Part shown: positions 36,496-44,936 of the stretch, piece by piece | How the letters are laid out: each line of letters starts with the position of its first letter | How positions within the stretch are numbered: position 1 is the first letter of the stretch | Origin: Halomicroarcula saliterrae | Lineage (GTDB): Archaea > Halobacteriota > Halobacteria > Halobacteriales > Haloarculaceae | Direction of reading: 5' to 3' | Assembly: GCF_031624395.1 (NCBI RefSeq) | Contig: NZ_JAMQON010000001.1 | Coordinates: 930,001 to 994,000 of the forward strand | DNA: 64,000 nucleotides | Translations under genes and position numbers: made by a program | The notes under the pieces: model-generated | Databases searched by the model: none | Seen by the model: the letters and a program-made list of their open reading frames with translations, nothing else | What the model was told of the DNA's origin: nothing

Positions 36496-37707
36496 CTACG
36501 CCCGGACCTCCTCGCTCTCCTCGTCGACGCCGACCTCCTGAGCGAACCGCTCCAGTTCGCTCATCGTGACCTGCTGTTTCTCCGCGCCGAACTCCTTGAC
36601 GCGGCGGGTCACTTCGCGGACTTCGGCGTCCGTCGGGGCGTACCCCGAATCGACCAGACGCTCCCGCACCGAGTGTGCGCCGGTGTGTTTGCCCAGCACG
36701 AGCTCGCGCTCGGCGCCGACCATCTCGGGGGTCATGACGCCGGGCTCGAACGTGTCGGAGTTCTCGATGACGCCCGCGGCGTGGATGCCGCTCTCGTGGG
36801 AGAAGGCGTTGCGCCCGACGATGGGCTTGTTCGCCGGGACCGGGATGTCGGATTTCTCCTCGACCAGTCGCGACAGCTCCGTGATACGGGTCGTGTCGAT
36901 ACCCGTGTTCACGTCGTACAGCGCCTCCAGCGCCATCACGACCTCTTCGTAGGCCGCGTTGCCCGCCCGCTCGCCGATGCCGTTGACCGACACCTGGGCC
37001 TGGCTCGCGCCGGCCTCGAACCCGGAGACGGCGTTCGCCGAAGCGAACCCGAAGTCGTCGTGGGTGTGGACGTCGATTCTCGCGTCCGTGTGCGAGTCGA
37101 CGATTTCGATGAGGTCGTAGAACCGACGCGGCGTCGCGACCCCGCAGGTGTCGGGGATGTTGATCCAATCGGCGCCCGCGTCCGATGTCGCCTCGATGAC
37201 TTCGATGAGGAAGTCCTCCGACGTTCGGGTGGCGTCCATCGGCGAGAACATGCACTCGGCGCCCGCCTCCGTGATGCGCTCTACCGACTCGACGGCCGAG
37301 TCGAGCGCCTCTTGGCGGGTCGCGTGCATGGAGTCTTGTAACTGTACGTCGGACGTCGAGACGAAGGTGTGGACCATGTCCACACCCGAATCCAGGGCTG
37401 CCTCGATATCCTTCTCGACCACACGCGCCAGTCCGCACGTCGTCACGTGGGTGGACTCGGCGATGTCGCGGACCGCCTCGAACTCCGCGTCGGAGTTGAC
37501 GGGGAACCCGGCCTCGATGACGTGGGTCCCCATCTCGTCGAGTACGGCCGCTATCTCGCGTTTGTCCTCGTAGTTGAACGACGTGCGTGGCGACTGCTCA
37601 CCGTCGCGCAGTGTGGTGTCGAAAATACGTGCGTCTGTTATCTCAGACGTGGAATCCAGTGTGCCCTGGAAGAACTCGATCCGCCGGGGATCCCGACGTG
37701 CCCTCAT
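36496..37707 (-). CDS. leuA: 2-isopropylmalate synthase / citramalate synthase, short form
   Basis: Condenses acetyl-CoA with 2-oxoisovalerate (or pyruvate). The 403 residues show FDTTLRDGEQSPRTSF, VHTFVSTSDVQLQDSM and HTHDDFGFASANAVSG with the metal histidines. The C-terminal allosteric LeuA dimer domain of the long form (about 510 aa) is absent. It may thus be insensitive to leucine, or act as a citramalate synthase. It has its own TATA-like box and is separate from the ilvB transcript. Confidence 0.85.
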   Translation of the reverse strand: MRARRDPRRIEFFQGTLDSTSEITDARIFDTTLRDGEQSPRTSFNYEDKREIAAVLDEMGTHVIEAGFPVNSDAEFEAVRDIAESTHVTTCGLARVVEKDIEAALDSGVDMVHTFVSTSDVQLQDSMHATRQEALDSAVESVERITEAGAECMFSPMDATRTSEDFLIEVIEATSDAGADWINIPDTCGVATPRRFYDLIEIVDSHTDARIDVHTHDDFGFASANAVSGFEAGASQAQVSVNGIGERAGNAAYEEVVMALEALYDVNTGIDTTRITELSRLVEEKSDIPVPANKPIVGRNAFSHESGIHAAGVIENSDTFEPGVMTPEMVGAERELVLGKHTGAHSVRERLVDSGYAPTDAEVREVTRRVKEFGAEKQQVTMSELERFAQEVGVDEESEEVRA

Positions 37708-37745
37708 TGTTGGACATAAGCAGGTGATACTGGTCACTTCCGGTA

Positions 37746-37751
37746 CTTATA
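37746..37751 (-). promoter_or_regulatory. TATA-like box of leuA
   Basis: TATAAG on the minus strand is centred about 41 bp before the leuA ATG, which predicts a 5' leader of some 10-15 bases. Confidence 0.4.
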
Positions 37752-37851
37752 GTTGTTCATCGGCACGGCGTGGCGGCAGCGACCCGTGACAAGGCGATAC
37801 AGCGCTGGGCCCCGGAGTGTGGACGATTCGTCGGGCGCTGTTCGGGAGACA

Positions 37852-37982
37852 CACCCCACGTTTCCGACGTTTGGGGCTATCCGTAGCCGGCCCTACGTTT
37901 GCGCTGGTCTCGGATATCTGTAGCCCACCCCACGTTTCCGACGTTGCGAACAGGTCGCACACCCACCCCACGTTTCCGTCGT
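37852..37982. repeat. Origin-box-like array downstream of orc/cdc6
   Basis: Four boxes, all in the same direction, fill the gap between leuA and the orc stop. CACCCCACGTTTCCGACGT is exact at 37852-37870 and 37926-37944, has one change at 37964-37982 (TCGT for ACGT), and is degenerate near 37888-37905. The same 19-base word recurs in the upstream origin region. The rest of the 325-bp gap holds only the leuA promoter and a GCCCC/GGGGC palindrome near 37994-38005. In Haloarcula hispanica an ORB-rich region behind oriC2-cdc6E limits initiation, probably by titrating Cdc6E. Confidence 0.8.
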
Positions 37983-38032
37983 AGTTCCCAGTGCCCCGTG
38001 GGGCTACTCAATGGTCCCGATGCTGGGTAGGG

Positions 38033-39265
38033 TTACTCCGTGGACCACTCCTGCATGCGAGTGTCTTCGAGGATAGTCTCCCGGACGATATGTGCGTCCT
38101 CGATGAGACGGTTCTGCAGATGGATGCCACCCGCGCTGCCCTTGTTGATCTTCTCGATTTCGACGATACCGAGAAACGCCTGCTCTTTCAGCAGATCACG
38201 GAACCGGCGGACCGACAGAATATCTAGCTCGACGTGTGCACAGATGCGCTCGTACTGGTCGTACACCTGGCTCGTCAGGAACGAGTCCTCGGCGGAGTTG
38301 AGGCTGAGTTCGGTCAGTGCCAGCAGCGCGGTCTTCGCCTGTGTCGGCGACCCGCTGACGAGCTCCCGGAACCGGTCCTTCTCGGCGTGTTGCTGTGCCT
38401 GTCGGACGTGCGCTTCACGGACAGTATCGGCGTCACTCTCACTCGCGACCTCACCAGCGTGACGGAGGATATCGATCGCCTTCCGAGCGTCGCCGTGTTC
38501 CTGGGCGGCAAACGCGGCAGCCAGCGGGATGACGTCGTCCGTCAACACGTCGTCTTGAAACGCGTCCGTCCGATTGTGCATGATTTCGCGGAGCTGGTTC
38601 GCATCGTAGGGTTTGAAGAAGAGCTCCTTGTGCTGAAAGCTGCTTTTGACCCGCTCGTTGAGCTGGTCGATGTACTGGACTTTGTTGCTGATAGCGATGA
38701 TGCCGATGCTACACGTTATCTTTCCGGCTTCTTCCGCACGGGAGAGCTTCATCAGCAGACTGTCTTCGTCCATCAGGTCGATCTCGTCGAGGATGACGAT
38801 GACCGAATCGAACCGCATGTCCAGAATCCGCCAGAGCAGTTTGTAGTACTTCGAGGTACTGAGACCGGTGTGTGGCACCGCGATATCCGTGACGCCCTCG
38901 TCGTTCAGTTTCATCGCGAGCGACGAGACGACCTGTGTTTCCGTCGTGTCCTCGGCGCAGTCGATATACGCCGTTCCGATATCCACGTCGTCGCCGGCAG
39001 CGTTCTTCGCTCGCTGACAGAGGTGTCTCGAAACGAGTGACTTCCCCGCACCCGTCTTTCCGTAGATCATCACGTTCTCGGGGGAGTAGCCGTGAACGGC
39101 CCCGTTCAAGCGCTTTGCCAGCTTCGAGATCTCCTCGTCGCGCCCGACGATACGGTCCGCCTCCGGGACGTGCCCGATTTTCAGGAGGTCTTTGTTCTTG
39201 AAAATCCGGTGTCCGGAGGTAAAGAGCGGGTCGTCGATAGGGCCTGACGAGGAATCGGATGTCAT
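38033..39265 (-). CDS. Orc1/Cdc6 replication initiator
   Basis: Binds origin boxes and loads MCM. The 410 residues have an AAA+ domain with Walker A GKTGAGKS (69-76), Walker B VIVILDEIDLMD, sensor-1 IIAISNKVQYID, and a C-terminal winged helix (about 320-410). It is one of several Orc paralogues expected in a haloarchaeon. The matching boxes in front of and behind the gene suggest it acts on this origin. Its closest type is probably Cdc6E (inference from the box layout, not from comparison). Confidence 0.93.
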   Translation of the reverse strand: MTSDSSSGPIDDPLFTSGHRIFKNKDLLKIGHVPEADRIVGRDEEISKLAKRLNGAVHGYSPENVMIYGKTGAGKSLVSRHLCQRAKNAAGDDVDIGTAYIDCAEDTTETQVVSSLAMKLNDEGVTDIAVPHTGLSTSKYYKLLWRILDMRFDSVIVILDEIDLMDEDSLLMKLSRAEEAGKITCSIGIIAISNKVQYIDQLNERVKSSFQHKELFFKPYDANQLREIMHNRTDAFQDDVLTDDVIPLAAAFAAQEHGDARKAIDILRHAGEVASESDADTVREAHVRQAQQHAEKDRFRELVSGSPTQAKTALLALTELSLNSAEDSFLTSQVYDQYERICAHVELDILSVRRFRDLLKEQAFLGIVEIEKINKGSAGGIHLQNRLIEDAHIVRETILEDTRMQEWSTE

Positions 39266-39294
39266 CTAGCGTCGAGACGTGTGGGAACAGGGGA

Positions 39295-39303
39295 CATAAA
39301 ACC
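39295..39303 (-). promoter_or_regulatory. TATA-like box of orc/cdc6
   Basis: GGTTTTATG on the minus strand is centred about 34 bp before the ATG at 39265. Initiator binding to the close box at 39318 could affect this promoter. Confidence 0.45.
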
Positions 39304-39365
39304 CGCGGATTTCAAGTCACCGTCTTTCCGACGTTAGAGTCGATATTACGGGCCCCAAAAGGCGT

Positions 39366-39396
39366 GAAATCCTAATATACTTATTCTTATACTTTT
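39366..39396. other. A/T-rich tract, candidate duplex unwinding element
   Basis: About thirty bases, nearly all A or T apart from a few C, stand out sharply in GC-rich DNA. It lies between a partial origin box (39318) and the box-like palindrome (39398). Confidence 0.6.
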
Positions 39397-39469
39397 GCCG
39401 TGTTTCCGACGTAGCTGGCCGGAAACACGGTACCGCGATACGATGCCGACCCGTCGGAGAGAGATGGCG

Positions 39470-39488
39470 CACCCCACGTTTCCGACGT
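39470..39488 (+). repeat. Origin box, left arm of the inverted pair
   Basis: CACCCCACGTTTCCGACGT, identical to the boxes at 37852 and 37926. Confidence 0.8.
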
Positions 39489-39574
39489 ATTTTTCCCCTC
39501 CCTGTCGGCTCACAGCTCGGTGACTACTCCACGGGCGGACTCCACGTGAGTATCTCCCCGTTCCCTCTGTCTCT

Positions 39575-39593
39575 ACGTCGGAAACGTGGGGTG
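39575..39593 (-). repeat. Origin box, right arm of the inverted pair
   Basis: The exact reverse complement of the 19-base box at 39470; the two are 86 bp apart. Confidence 0.8.
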
Positions 39594-39703
39594 GGTGGCT
39601 GCGGGTATCCCCACAGCGTCCCTCTCGACGGTACTGCATCGCGCACGCCAGGCGTCAGACGCGGGGAGCAGATTTTTGCTGGTCGCACGCGTGCGTATCC
39701 ACC

Positions 39704-40009
39704 ATGAGTGATTTCGAGGGGCTGGACCTGCAGGCGGTCGAGGACCAGATGGCGGCCGACGAGGAGACCGGCGGGAGCCACCGGGTCGTCCTCGGGGTAC
39801 TGGACGGAACGACCGACGACGCGGAGTGGGTCGAGGCCATCGAGGAGGGCGCCGTCCTCGTGTTGAACGTCGACGGCGACATGAACGCGCTCGCCTCGGG
39901 CTTTGCGCGGCCGGTGAAAGACGCCGGCGGCGACCTGATGCACTTCCGGGGCTTTCTCATCGTCACCCCCGCGGGCGTCACTATCGACAAGAACCGACTG
40001 GACACCTGA
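39704..40009 (+). CDS. Conserved haloarchaeal protein (DUF5779-like)
   Basis: A 101-residue soluble acidic protein. It starts MSDFEGLDLQAVEDQMAADE and has a beta-rich middle (AVLVLNVDGDMNALASGF, LIVTPAGVTIDKNRL). The pattern fits DUF5779; no activity is known. A TATA-like GATTTTTGC at 39669-39677 precedes the ATG by about 31 bp. It is the first gene beyond the origin. Confidence 0.75.
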   Translation: MSDFEGLDLQAVEDQMAADEETGGSHRVVLGVLDGTTDDAEWVEAIEEGAVLVLNVDGDMNALASGFARPVKDAGGDLMHFRGFLIVTPAGVTIDKNRLDT

Positions 40010-40059
40010 GGAGAACTGAGTAGCCAACGAACAGCGACTGACTGGACACCCGAGCGATA

Positions 40060-40746
40060 TCACTCGCTGACGAGCGTCACGTAGTGACCGTCGGGGTCCC
40101 GAATGCGGACGCCCTCCTCGACTGACGTGACTGCCAGGGCGTCGTCGGCCACCTCGCGGGCGACGTCGCTCGGGTCGTCGGCCACGACGCCGAAATCGAC
40201 GTGGACGCCGCCGCGGGCGTCGGCGATACCCAGCCGGGGCGACCAGAGTTCGAGGTCGAACTCGCCGGTGGTGAGGCGAACGCGCCCCTCCTCGCGGCCG
40301 TCGTCGACGGTCTCGAAGCCGAGCCGTTCGTACAGGTCGACTGCGGCGTCGAGCTCCTCGACCTCCAGCACGAACTCGAACAGCCCGGTGACGCCGCTGC
40401 CGTCGACGTCCCGCTCGCCCAGTTCGACGCAGTTGCCCGCCGGGTCGTAGAAGTACAGCGAGCGGGCCTCGCCGAAGGTCTGCTCGACGAGGTCGAAGCG
40501 CTCCCCCAGCCGGTCGTACCAGTCGTCGTACTCGCGCTCGGGCACCGTGAGCGCGTAGTGGGTGTGGAGTCCGCCCCGGGGGACCGCTCCGGGCGCGCGG
40601 AGTCGGAGTTCGGTGTCACCGGCCGCGAGAACGGCCTCGGACTCGCCTTCCTCGACGATGTCGAGTTCGAGGAAGGCGTCGTAGAAGACGGTCATACGGT
40701 CGACGTCTTTCACCTCCAGCGTGAGCCACTCGGGGGCAGAGAGCAT
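40060..40746 (-). CDS. VOC superfamily protein with two glyoxalase-like modules
   Basis: The 228 residues contain two VOC units: 1-115 (LTLEVKDVDRMTVFYDAFLELD to SLYFYDPAGNCVELGE) and 125-228 (FEFVLEVEELDAAVDLYERLGF to GVRIRDPDGHYVTLVSE). The metal ligand positions include H and E residues (HTHYAL, NCVELGE), so a metal site is possible. Substrate unknown; ring-cleaving dioxygenase or glyoxalase relatives look alike. Confidence 0.78.
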   Translation of the reverse strand: MLSAPEWLTLEVKDVDRMTVFYDAFLELDIVEEGESEAVLAAGDTELRLRAPGAVPRGGLHTHYALTVPEREYDDWYDRLGERFDLVEQTFGEARSLYFYDPAGNCVELGERDVDGSGVTGLFEFVLEVEELDAAVDLYERLGFETVDDGREEGRVRLTTGEFDLELWSPRLGIADARGGVHVDFGVVADDPSDVAREVADDALAVTSVEEGVRIRDPDGHYVTLVSE

Positions 40747-40901
40747 ACCGAAGCTTGGTCGGCGGGAGTGAAAACTGTCGGCCCGAGCGGAACCCGTTCC
40801 AGCGGAGCTCGTGACCGAGCCCATGAATATTCCAATAAGAACAGAACAGTATTAACACGTTGTGTACTCGTTTTTTGTGACAGTCGGTGTGAATATAATG
40901 C

Positions 40902-43109
40902 GTGTTCAGACACACCCGACGTGAAGCACTGTCCGCGATCGGCACAGTTGGCCTGTGGACGACGCTCGGTTCGGGGCTCGCACTGGGCTCGACGACCGAG
41001 TTCACTCGAACGGAGTCTCCGATTCAGAAATCCATCTACGACGTGACCCAGTCCCGCGAGGGGCCGTATATGGTCGCCGCGAACGGGGACGTGCTCGCGC
41101 GTCGGGCGACCACGGACTCCGACGACACCGACTACGAACAGGTCCTCGACGCGGGACTGCGGGCCGGGGACAAGACCTTCTACGGAACCGACTCGACGGC
41201 CGACGGTCGGAACGTCTGGCTCGCCGGCGAAAGCGGCCGGGTCGGCTACTACGACGCGGTCGACGAGCAGTTCGTCGACTACTCGAACCCCAACGGCCGC
41301 TCGACCACCTGGCGCGACGTGGTCGTCGGCGAAGCGGCCGGCGACGACCGGGTCTACCTCTTTGGCAGCGGTGGCGAAGTCATCGTGGGGACACGCGACG
41401 GCCCAGGGATGGACTGGACGGACGCCGTCGTGTTCAACGGCGGGAACACAATCTACGGCGCCGCGCTGGTCGAGGAGAACGAGGGGTACTGCTGTGACTC
41501 GACGGGGTCGGTGTACGAGACTGTCGACGGCGGGTCGACCTGGAGCGAAATCGGTATCGACGATGTCAGCGTGCCGCTGTACGACGTCGCTGCCTCCGCC
41601 CGTGACGCCGTCACCGCCGTCGGTAGCGACGGCGTCGTCTACGAGTACGACGGCGGGAGCTGGACCGAGTACACCCCGGGCTCCAGCGCGATCCGGGGCG
41701 TCGACCGCACGACCGACCACCAGGTCGCGGTCGGCGCCGGCGGCGTCGTCTACACCCGGACATCGAGCGGATGGAGCGCCACGGACCTCGACAGCTCGAA
41801 GACGCTCCGCGGGGTCGCACTCGACACCACCGGCGACTACCCCGACTCGGTCGGGGGCAACAGCGGTCGGATACTCGAACGCGGTGGCTACAGCGCCTAT
41901 CCCGACGAGCTTCGGCTCGACGTCGCCGACGGTCGCTCGCTCGACTACGCGTTCGAGGTCTCCGGCCCGACGACGGGCACGAACCGGAACGAACCCGACG
42001 ACGACGTGACGGAGACCACGACGGGGTTCACGGTCGATGGTACACTGCGGGGCGGTGACTCGGTCGATAACTTCCTGAGAGACGGTGACTCGACCGACCG
42101 CTACCGGTACGGCGGGAACGTCTCGGGACTGGCGGTGACCGACGGCTCCGTGGCCGACCTGACGACCGTTCGCAGCGGTACCGAGGTCTCCGTCGAACGG
42201 CTGACCGACCGGACATGGGAGCGCGTGTCGACTCCCGTGGACGTGACGCTGTACGAGATAGTCGAGACGAGCGATGGGTTCTACGCCGCCGGTGAGAGCG
42301 GTCGCATGGTCAGGACAGGCTCGGATGGAACGTGGCGTATCGTCACGAAAACCGGCGTCAGAGGCGGGGGGAACACCCTCTATGGCGCGGGGGTCACCGA
42401 CGACCGGGCGGCTGTGTGGGTCGCCGGCGGCAGCGGTGTCGTCGGCCGGATAGACCCGGCGACCGAGGAGGTAACCGACTACTCGAAACCGAACGTCTAC
42501 ACCACGACCTGGACCGACGTCGCCGTCGCCGGTTCCGCGGGCGCCGAGTCGGTGTACCTCGTCAACGGTTCGGGCGAGGTCGTCACGGGGGAGTACGACG
42601 ACGGAACGCTGACCCTAAACGACCCCGTCAAACCGGGCAACGGCTCCTCTATCCGTGGTGTCACGACTATCGACGAATCGGTCGCCTACGTCTGTGATGG
42701 CAACTCGACTGTGTACGAGACCCGCGACGGCGGTGCGAGCTGGACCGACATCGGCGTCGACTGGGCCGGTGTGACACTCTACGACGTGGCCGCGGTCGCG
42801 CGTGACGATATCACGGTCGTCGGCGGCAGCGGCCGGCTCTTCCGGTACAACGGTGCGGTCTGGACGCTGACGAAGCTCGGCGGCAACAGCCGCGTCGCCG
42901 TCGACCGGCTGGCCGACCGCGGCGTCGCCGTCGGCGGGAGCACGGAGCTGTTCGAGCGTGAAATCGAGGGGTGGACCGAGACCTACGACGGCCGCTCCGA
43001 CGTGACGCTGTACAGCACCATCGTCGTCCGTACCGACGGCGGGACCGGCAAGTATGCCGTCGGCGGTAACGGTACCGCCCTCAGACAGACGTTCGACGAC
43101 CCGCTATAG
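40902..43109 (+). CDS. Large secreted beta-propeller protein with internal duplication
   Basis: The 735 residues begin with a GTG and a Tat-like signal (TRREALSAIGTVGLWTTLGSG). Two similar propeller halves lie at about 35-320 and 430-735. Equivalent blades read PLYDVAASARDAVTAVG and TLYDVAAVARDDITVVG, and both halves have VYET.DGG.SW repeats of the BNR/YCF48 kind. A beta-rich insert (about 325-390) separates them. It is probably an extracellular binding protein; its partner is unknown. An ATG at 40898 is out of frame. Confidence 0.75.
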   Translation: MFRHTRREALSAIGTVGLWTTLGSGLALGSTTEFTRTESPIQKSIYDVTQSREGPYMVAANGDVLARRATTDSDDTDYEQVLDAGLRAGDKTFYGTDSTADGRNVWLAGESGRVGYYDAVDEQFVDYSNPNGRSTTWRDVVVGEAAGDDRVYLFGSGGEVIVGTRDGPGMDWTDAVVFNGGNTIYGAALVEENEGYCCDSTGSVYETVDGGSTWSEIGIDDVSVPLYDVAASARDAVTAVGSDGVVYEYDGGSWTEYTPGSSAIRGVDRTTDHQVAVGAGGVVYTRTSSGWSATDLDSSKTLRGVALDTTGDYPDSVGGNSGRILERGGYSAYPDELRLDVADGRSLDYAFEVSGPTTGTNRNEPDDDVTETTTGFTVDGTLRGGDSVDNFLRDGDSTDRYRYGGNVSGLAVTDGSVADLTTVRSGTEVSVERLTDRTWERVSTPVDVTLYEIVETSDGFYAAGESGRMVRTGSDGTWRIVTKTGVRGGGNTLYGAGVTDDRAAVWVAGGSGVVGRIDPATEEVTDYSKPNVYTTTWTDVAVAGSAGAESVYLVNGSGEVVTGEYDDGTLTLNDPVKPGNGSSIRGVTTIDESVAYVCDGNSTVYETRDGGASWTDIGVDWAGVTLYDVAAVARDDITVVGGSGRLFRYNGAVWTLTKLGGNSRVAVDRLADRGVAVGGSTELFEREIEGWTETYDGRSDVTLYSTIVVRTDGGTGKYAVGGNGTALRQTFDDPL

Positions 43110-43191
43110 GTCGGCGACCCCACCGGTCCGGGACCGTCGCCTGTTCGTCCGAGTTGGACCATTTATCCACGCCGAGTCCCTACGACCGACC

Positions 43192-43872
43192 ATGCCGATG
43201 AAAGAAACCGGGACGGCGACGGGCTGGTCGGAGACGAACCGCTGGGACCGTGGCGCCAGCTGGCTCGCCTACCCCGACGAGACGATGCAGCGGGCGAGCC
43301 ACGTGCTGGGGACGGACGCCGGTGCCATCGTGGTCGACCCGGTCGACGCCGAGGGCATCGACGACCTCTTCACCGAGTTCGGGGAGGTCGCCGGCGTCAT
43401 CGTTCTGCTGAACCGCCACAAGCGCGACTGCGCCGAAATCGCGACGCGCCACGACGTGCCGGTGTACGTCCCCGACGCCCTCGCCGGCGTCGAGGACGAC
43501 ATCGACGCGCCGACAGAACGAGTCCGTCGACAGATTCCCGGTACGGACTACGGGATTCACGAGCTCACCAGCAACCCGGCGTGGAAGGAAGCGGCGCTGT
43601 ATGGCGACGAAGACGACACGCTGGTCGTCCCGGAAGCCGTCGGGACGGCCGACTACTTCCTGGCGGGCGACGAGCGGCTCGGCGTCCACCCGATGTTGCG
43701 GTTGACGCCGCCGAGGAAGCTACAGCGGCTGGAGCCCGAGCGACTGCTTGTGGGGCACGGCCACGGTATCATGGACGGCGCCAGCGCGGCCCTGTCTGAC
43801 GCGGTCAGGGGCTCTCGTGGGCGCATGCCCGGGCTGTACGTCAAAAACCTCAAATCGTTCGTGCTGGGCTGA
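43192..43872 (+). CDS. Metallo-beta-lactamase-fold-like protein lacking the metal motif
   Basis: The 226 residues follow an MBL-fold layout (GAIVVDPVDAEGIDDLF, IVLLNRHKRDCAEIATRH, LLVGHGHGIMDGA), but the HxHxDH motif is replaced by NRHKRDC. The protein may have lost hydrolase activity or use fewer metals. The ATG at 43192 is chosen over a longer frame that runs through the end of the propeller gene. Confidence 0.7.
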   Translation: MPMKETGTATGWSETNRWDRGASWLAYPDETMQRASHVLGTDAGAIVVDPVDAEGIDDLFTEFGEVAGVIVLLNRHKRDCAEIATRHDVPVYVPDALAGVEDDIDAPTERVRRQIPGTDYGIHELTSNPAWKEAALYGDEDDTLVVPEAVGTADYFLAGDERLGVHPMLRLTPPRKLQRLEPERLLVGHGHGIMDGASAALSDAVRGSRGRMPGLYVKNLKSFVLG

Positions 43873-43912
43873 CCGGCGACGGGATTATACGGCCACCCTG
43901 CGAACGTCAGTC

Positions 43913-44323
43913 GTGGTGTACGTTACACGCGGTCTCGTCGAGACGTTGCTGCGGATGGCCCGGGAAGCCGAGCCCGACGACGTGACCATCTCGCTCGCTG
44001 TCACCCCGGCCGAGGAGCTCCCAGAAGCGGACTTAGAGCCCGAGACGCCGGTGTTCACGGACTTCTATCTCCCCTCGGCCGGCGGCTCGGTCAACGCCGT
44101 CTTCGGGATGGACCTGGGGACGCCGGCCGGCCAGACACACGGTCGCTTCGTCTCCCACTCCGACGGCTACATGGGCGTCAGCGAACTCGACGACCTCCAC
44201 GAGGTCGTCTTCGTCGCCATCCCGCCCTGGGACACGGACTCCTTCGGCGCCTTCGACCGCTCCGGGCGGAAACAGGAGGTGACGGTGCTGGACATCGAAC
44301 CGCCCGAGGAGTCTATCGCGTAG
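43913..44323 (+). CDS. Uncharacterised protein, possibly MPN-like
   Basis: A 136-residue protein starting at one of two adjacent GTGs (43913 or 43916). It has VTRGLVETLLRMAREAEPDD, then FVSHSDGYMGVSELDDLHEV and VAIPPWDTDSFGAFDRSGR. The spacing recalls JAB/MPN metalloprotease folds, but the HxH pair is not intact, so at most a catalytically dead relative. I am not sure of the family. It ends 14 bp before the convergent RHH gene. Confidence 0.6.
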   Translation: MVYVTRGLVETLLRMAREAEPDDVTISLAVTPAEELPEADLEPETPVFTDFYLPSAGGSVNAVFGMDLGTPAGQTHGRFVSHSDGYMGVSELDDLHEVVFVAIPPWDTDSFGAFDRSGRKQEVTVLDIEPPEESIA

Positions 44324-44337
44324 CTACCGTTCCGTAA

Positions 44338-44547
44338 CTACTCCAGATAGCCGAGGTCACGGAGCTGGTCCGTGATGTCCTGGAACTGGGCCTCAGTCAG
44401 CTCCCCCTCTCGCTGGTGCTCGACGACGATACTCCGCAACAGGAACCGGACGAGGTCCGACGTGCTCGAAAAGCTGGTCCCCTCGATGGTCTCCTCGACG
44501 CGTTCGGCGAGGTCTTTCGGTATCGAGACCGTGGTGTAATCGGCCAT
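44338..44547 (-). CDS. Ribbon-helix-helix (CopG/MetJ-like) regulator
   Basis: The 69 residues fit the RHH fold: strand YTTVSIPKDLAERVEETI, then SFSSTSDLVRFLLRSIVVEH. A C-terminal helical tail ends in DLGYLE. It should bind DNA as a dimer. No toxin partner is adjacent. Its targets are unknown. Confidence 0.8.
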   Translation of the reverse strand: MADYTTVSIPKDLAERVEETIEGTSFSSTSDLVRFLLRSIVVEHQREGELTEAQFQDITDQLRDLGYLE

Positions 44548-44618
44548 ATCTGAGGCATGCCTCGGGCGCGGAAAACGATTGTGTCACGGCGGCAGCGACA
44601 GCGCCGCTGGTGACTCCC

Positions 44619-44774
44619 TCAGCGAGGCCGGTCGGCCTCGGTGTCGAACTGGCCGGCGGTCGCCGTGCTCGTCGGTGAGAACATCAGCGGCGCGCCGGTG
44701 TTTCGCGAGTGCGCTTCGAAATCCGGTGTCGGATACGATTCGTCGTCAGCGGGTGTCGTGATTGTGGTTGTCAT
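44619..44774 (-). CDS. Possible small Thr/Ser-rich protein
   Basis: A 51-codon frame starting MTTTITTPADDESYPTPDF and ending EADRPR. It fills the otherwise gene-free 389 bp between the RHH gene and the peptidase gene. A TATA-like block lies at 44881-44889 on the minus strand, which would leave a leader of about 80 bases. The rest of the gap shows nothing else. I do not recognise it. Confidence 0.35.
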   Translation of the reverse strand: MTTTITTPADDESYPTPDFEAHSRNTGAPLMFSPTSTATAGQFDTEADRPR

Positions 44775-44936
44775 CCGGGGGTCGTGTGGGTGTGCTGCGG
44801 TGGTCGTCGGTCGAGTCGTCGGGTCGTGGCGAGTGAAGCACGCGTACAAGCATCGGATACCACCTGCTTTCACCCCATCTATAATAAAAGTTCATGATTT
44901 ACTCGGAAACGAACGCCGATGCCGGTCACGCCCGTC

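Larger units (their letters stand above)
39318..39593. other. Predicted replication origin (oriC2-like)
   Basis: The 438-bp gap in front of orc/cdc6 holds a partial box at 39318-39334, an A/T-rich tract at about 39366-39396, and a palindrome (CCGTGTTTCC at 39398-39407, GGAAACACGG at 39421-39430). It also holds a perfect inverted pair of CACCCCACGTTTCCGACGT at 39470-39488 (plus) and 39575-39593 (minus). Inverted origin boxes around an A/T-rich unwinding element next to an orc gene are the standard haloarchaeal origin plan. The unwinding element is either the 39366-39396 tract or the 86 bp between the inverted pair, which is less A/T-rich. Confidence 0.8.

Noticed and set aside
37643-37717. A 24-codon frame overlapping the start of leuA, examined as a leader peptide
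   Set aside because: It has no run of branched-chain residues and lies inside leuA in another frame.
37852-37982. CRISPR or mobile-element repeats
   Set aside because: The same word forms an inverted pair in front of the orc gene, so origin boxes explain it better.
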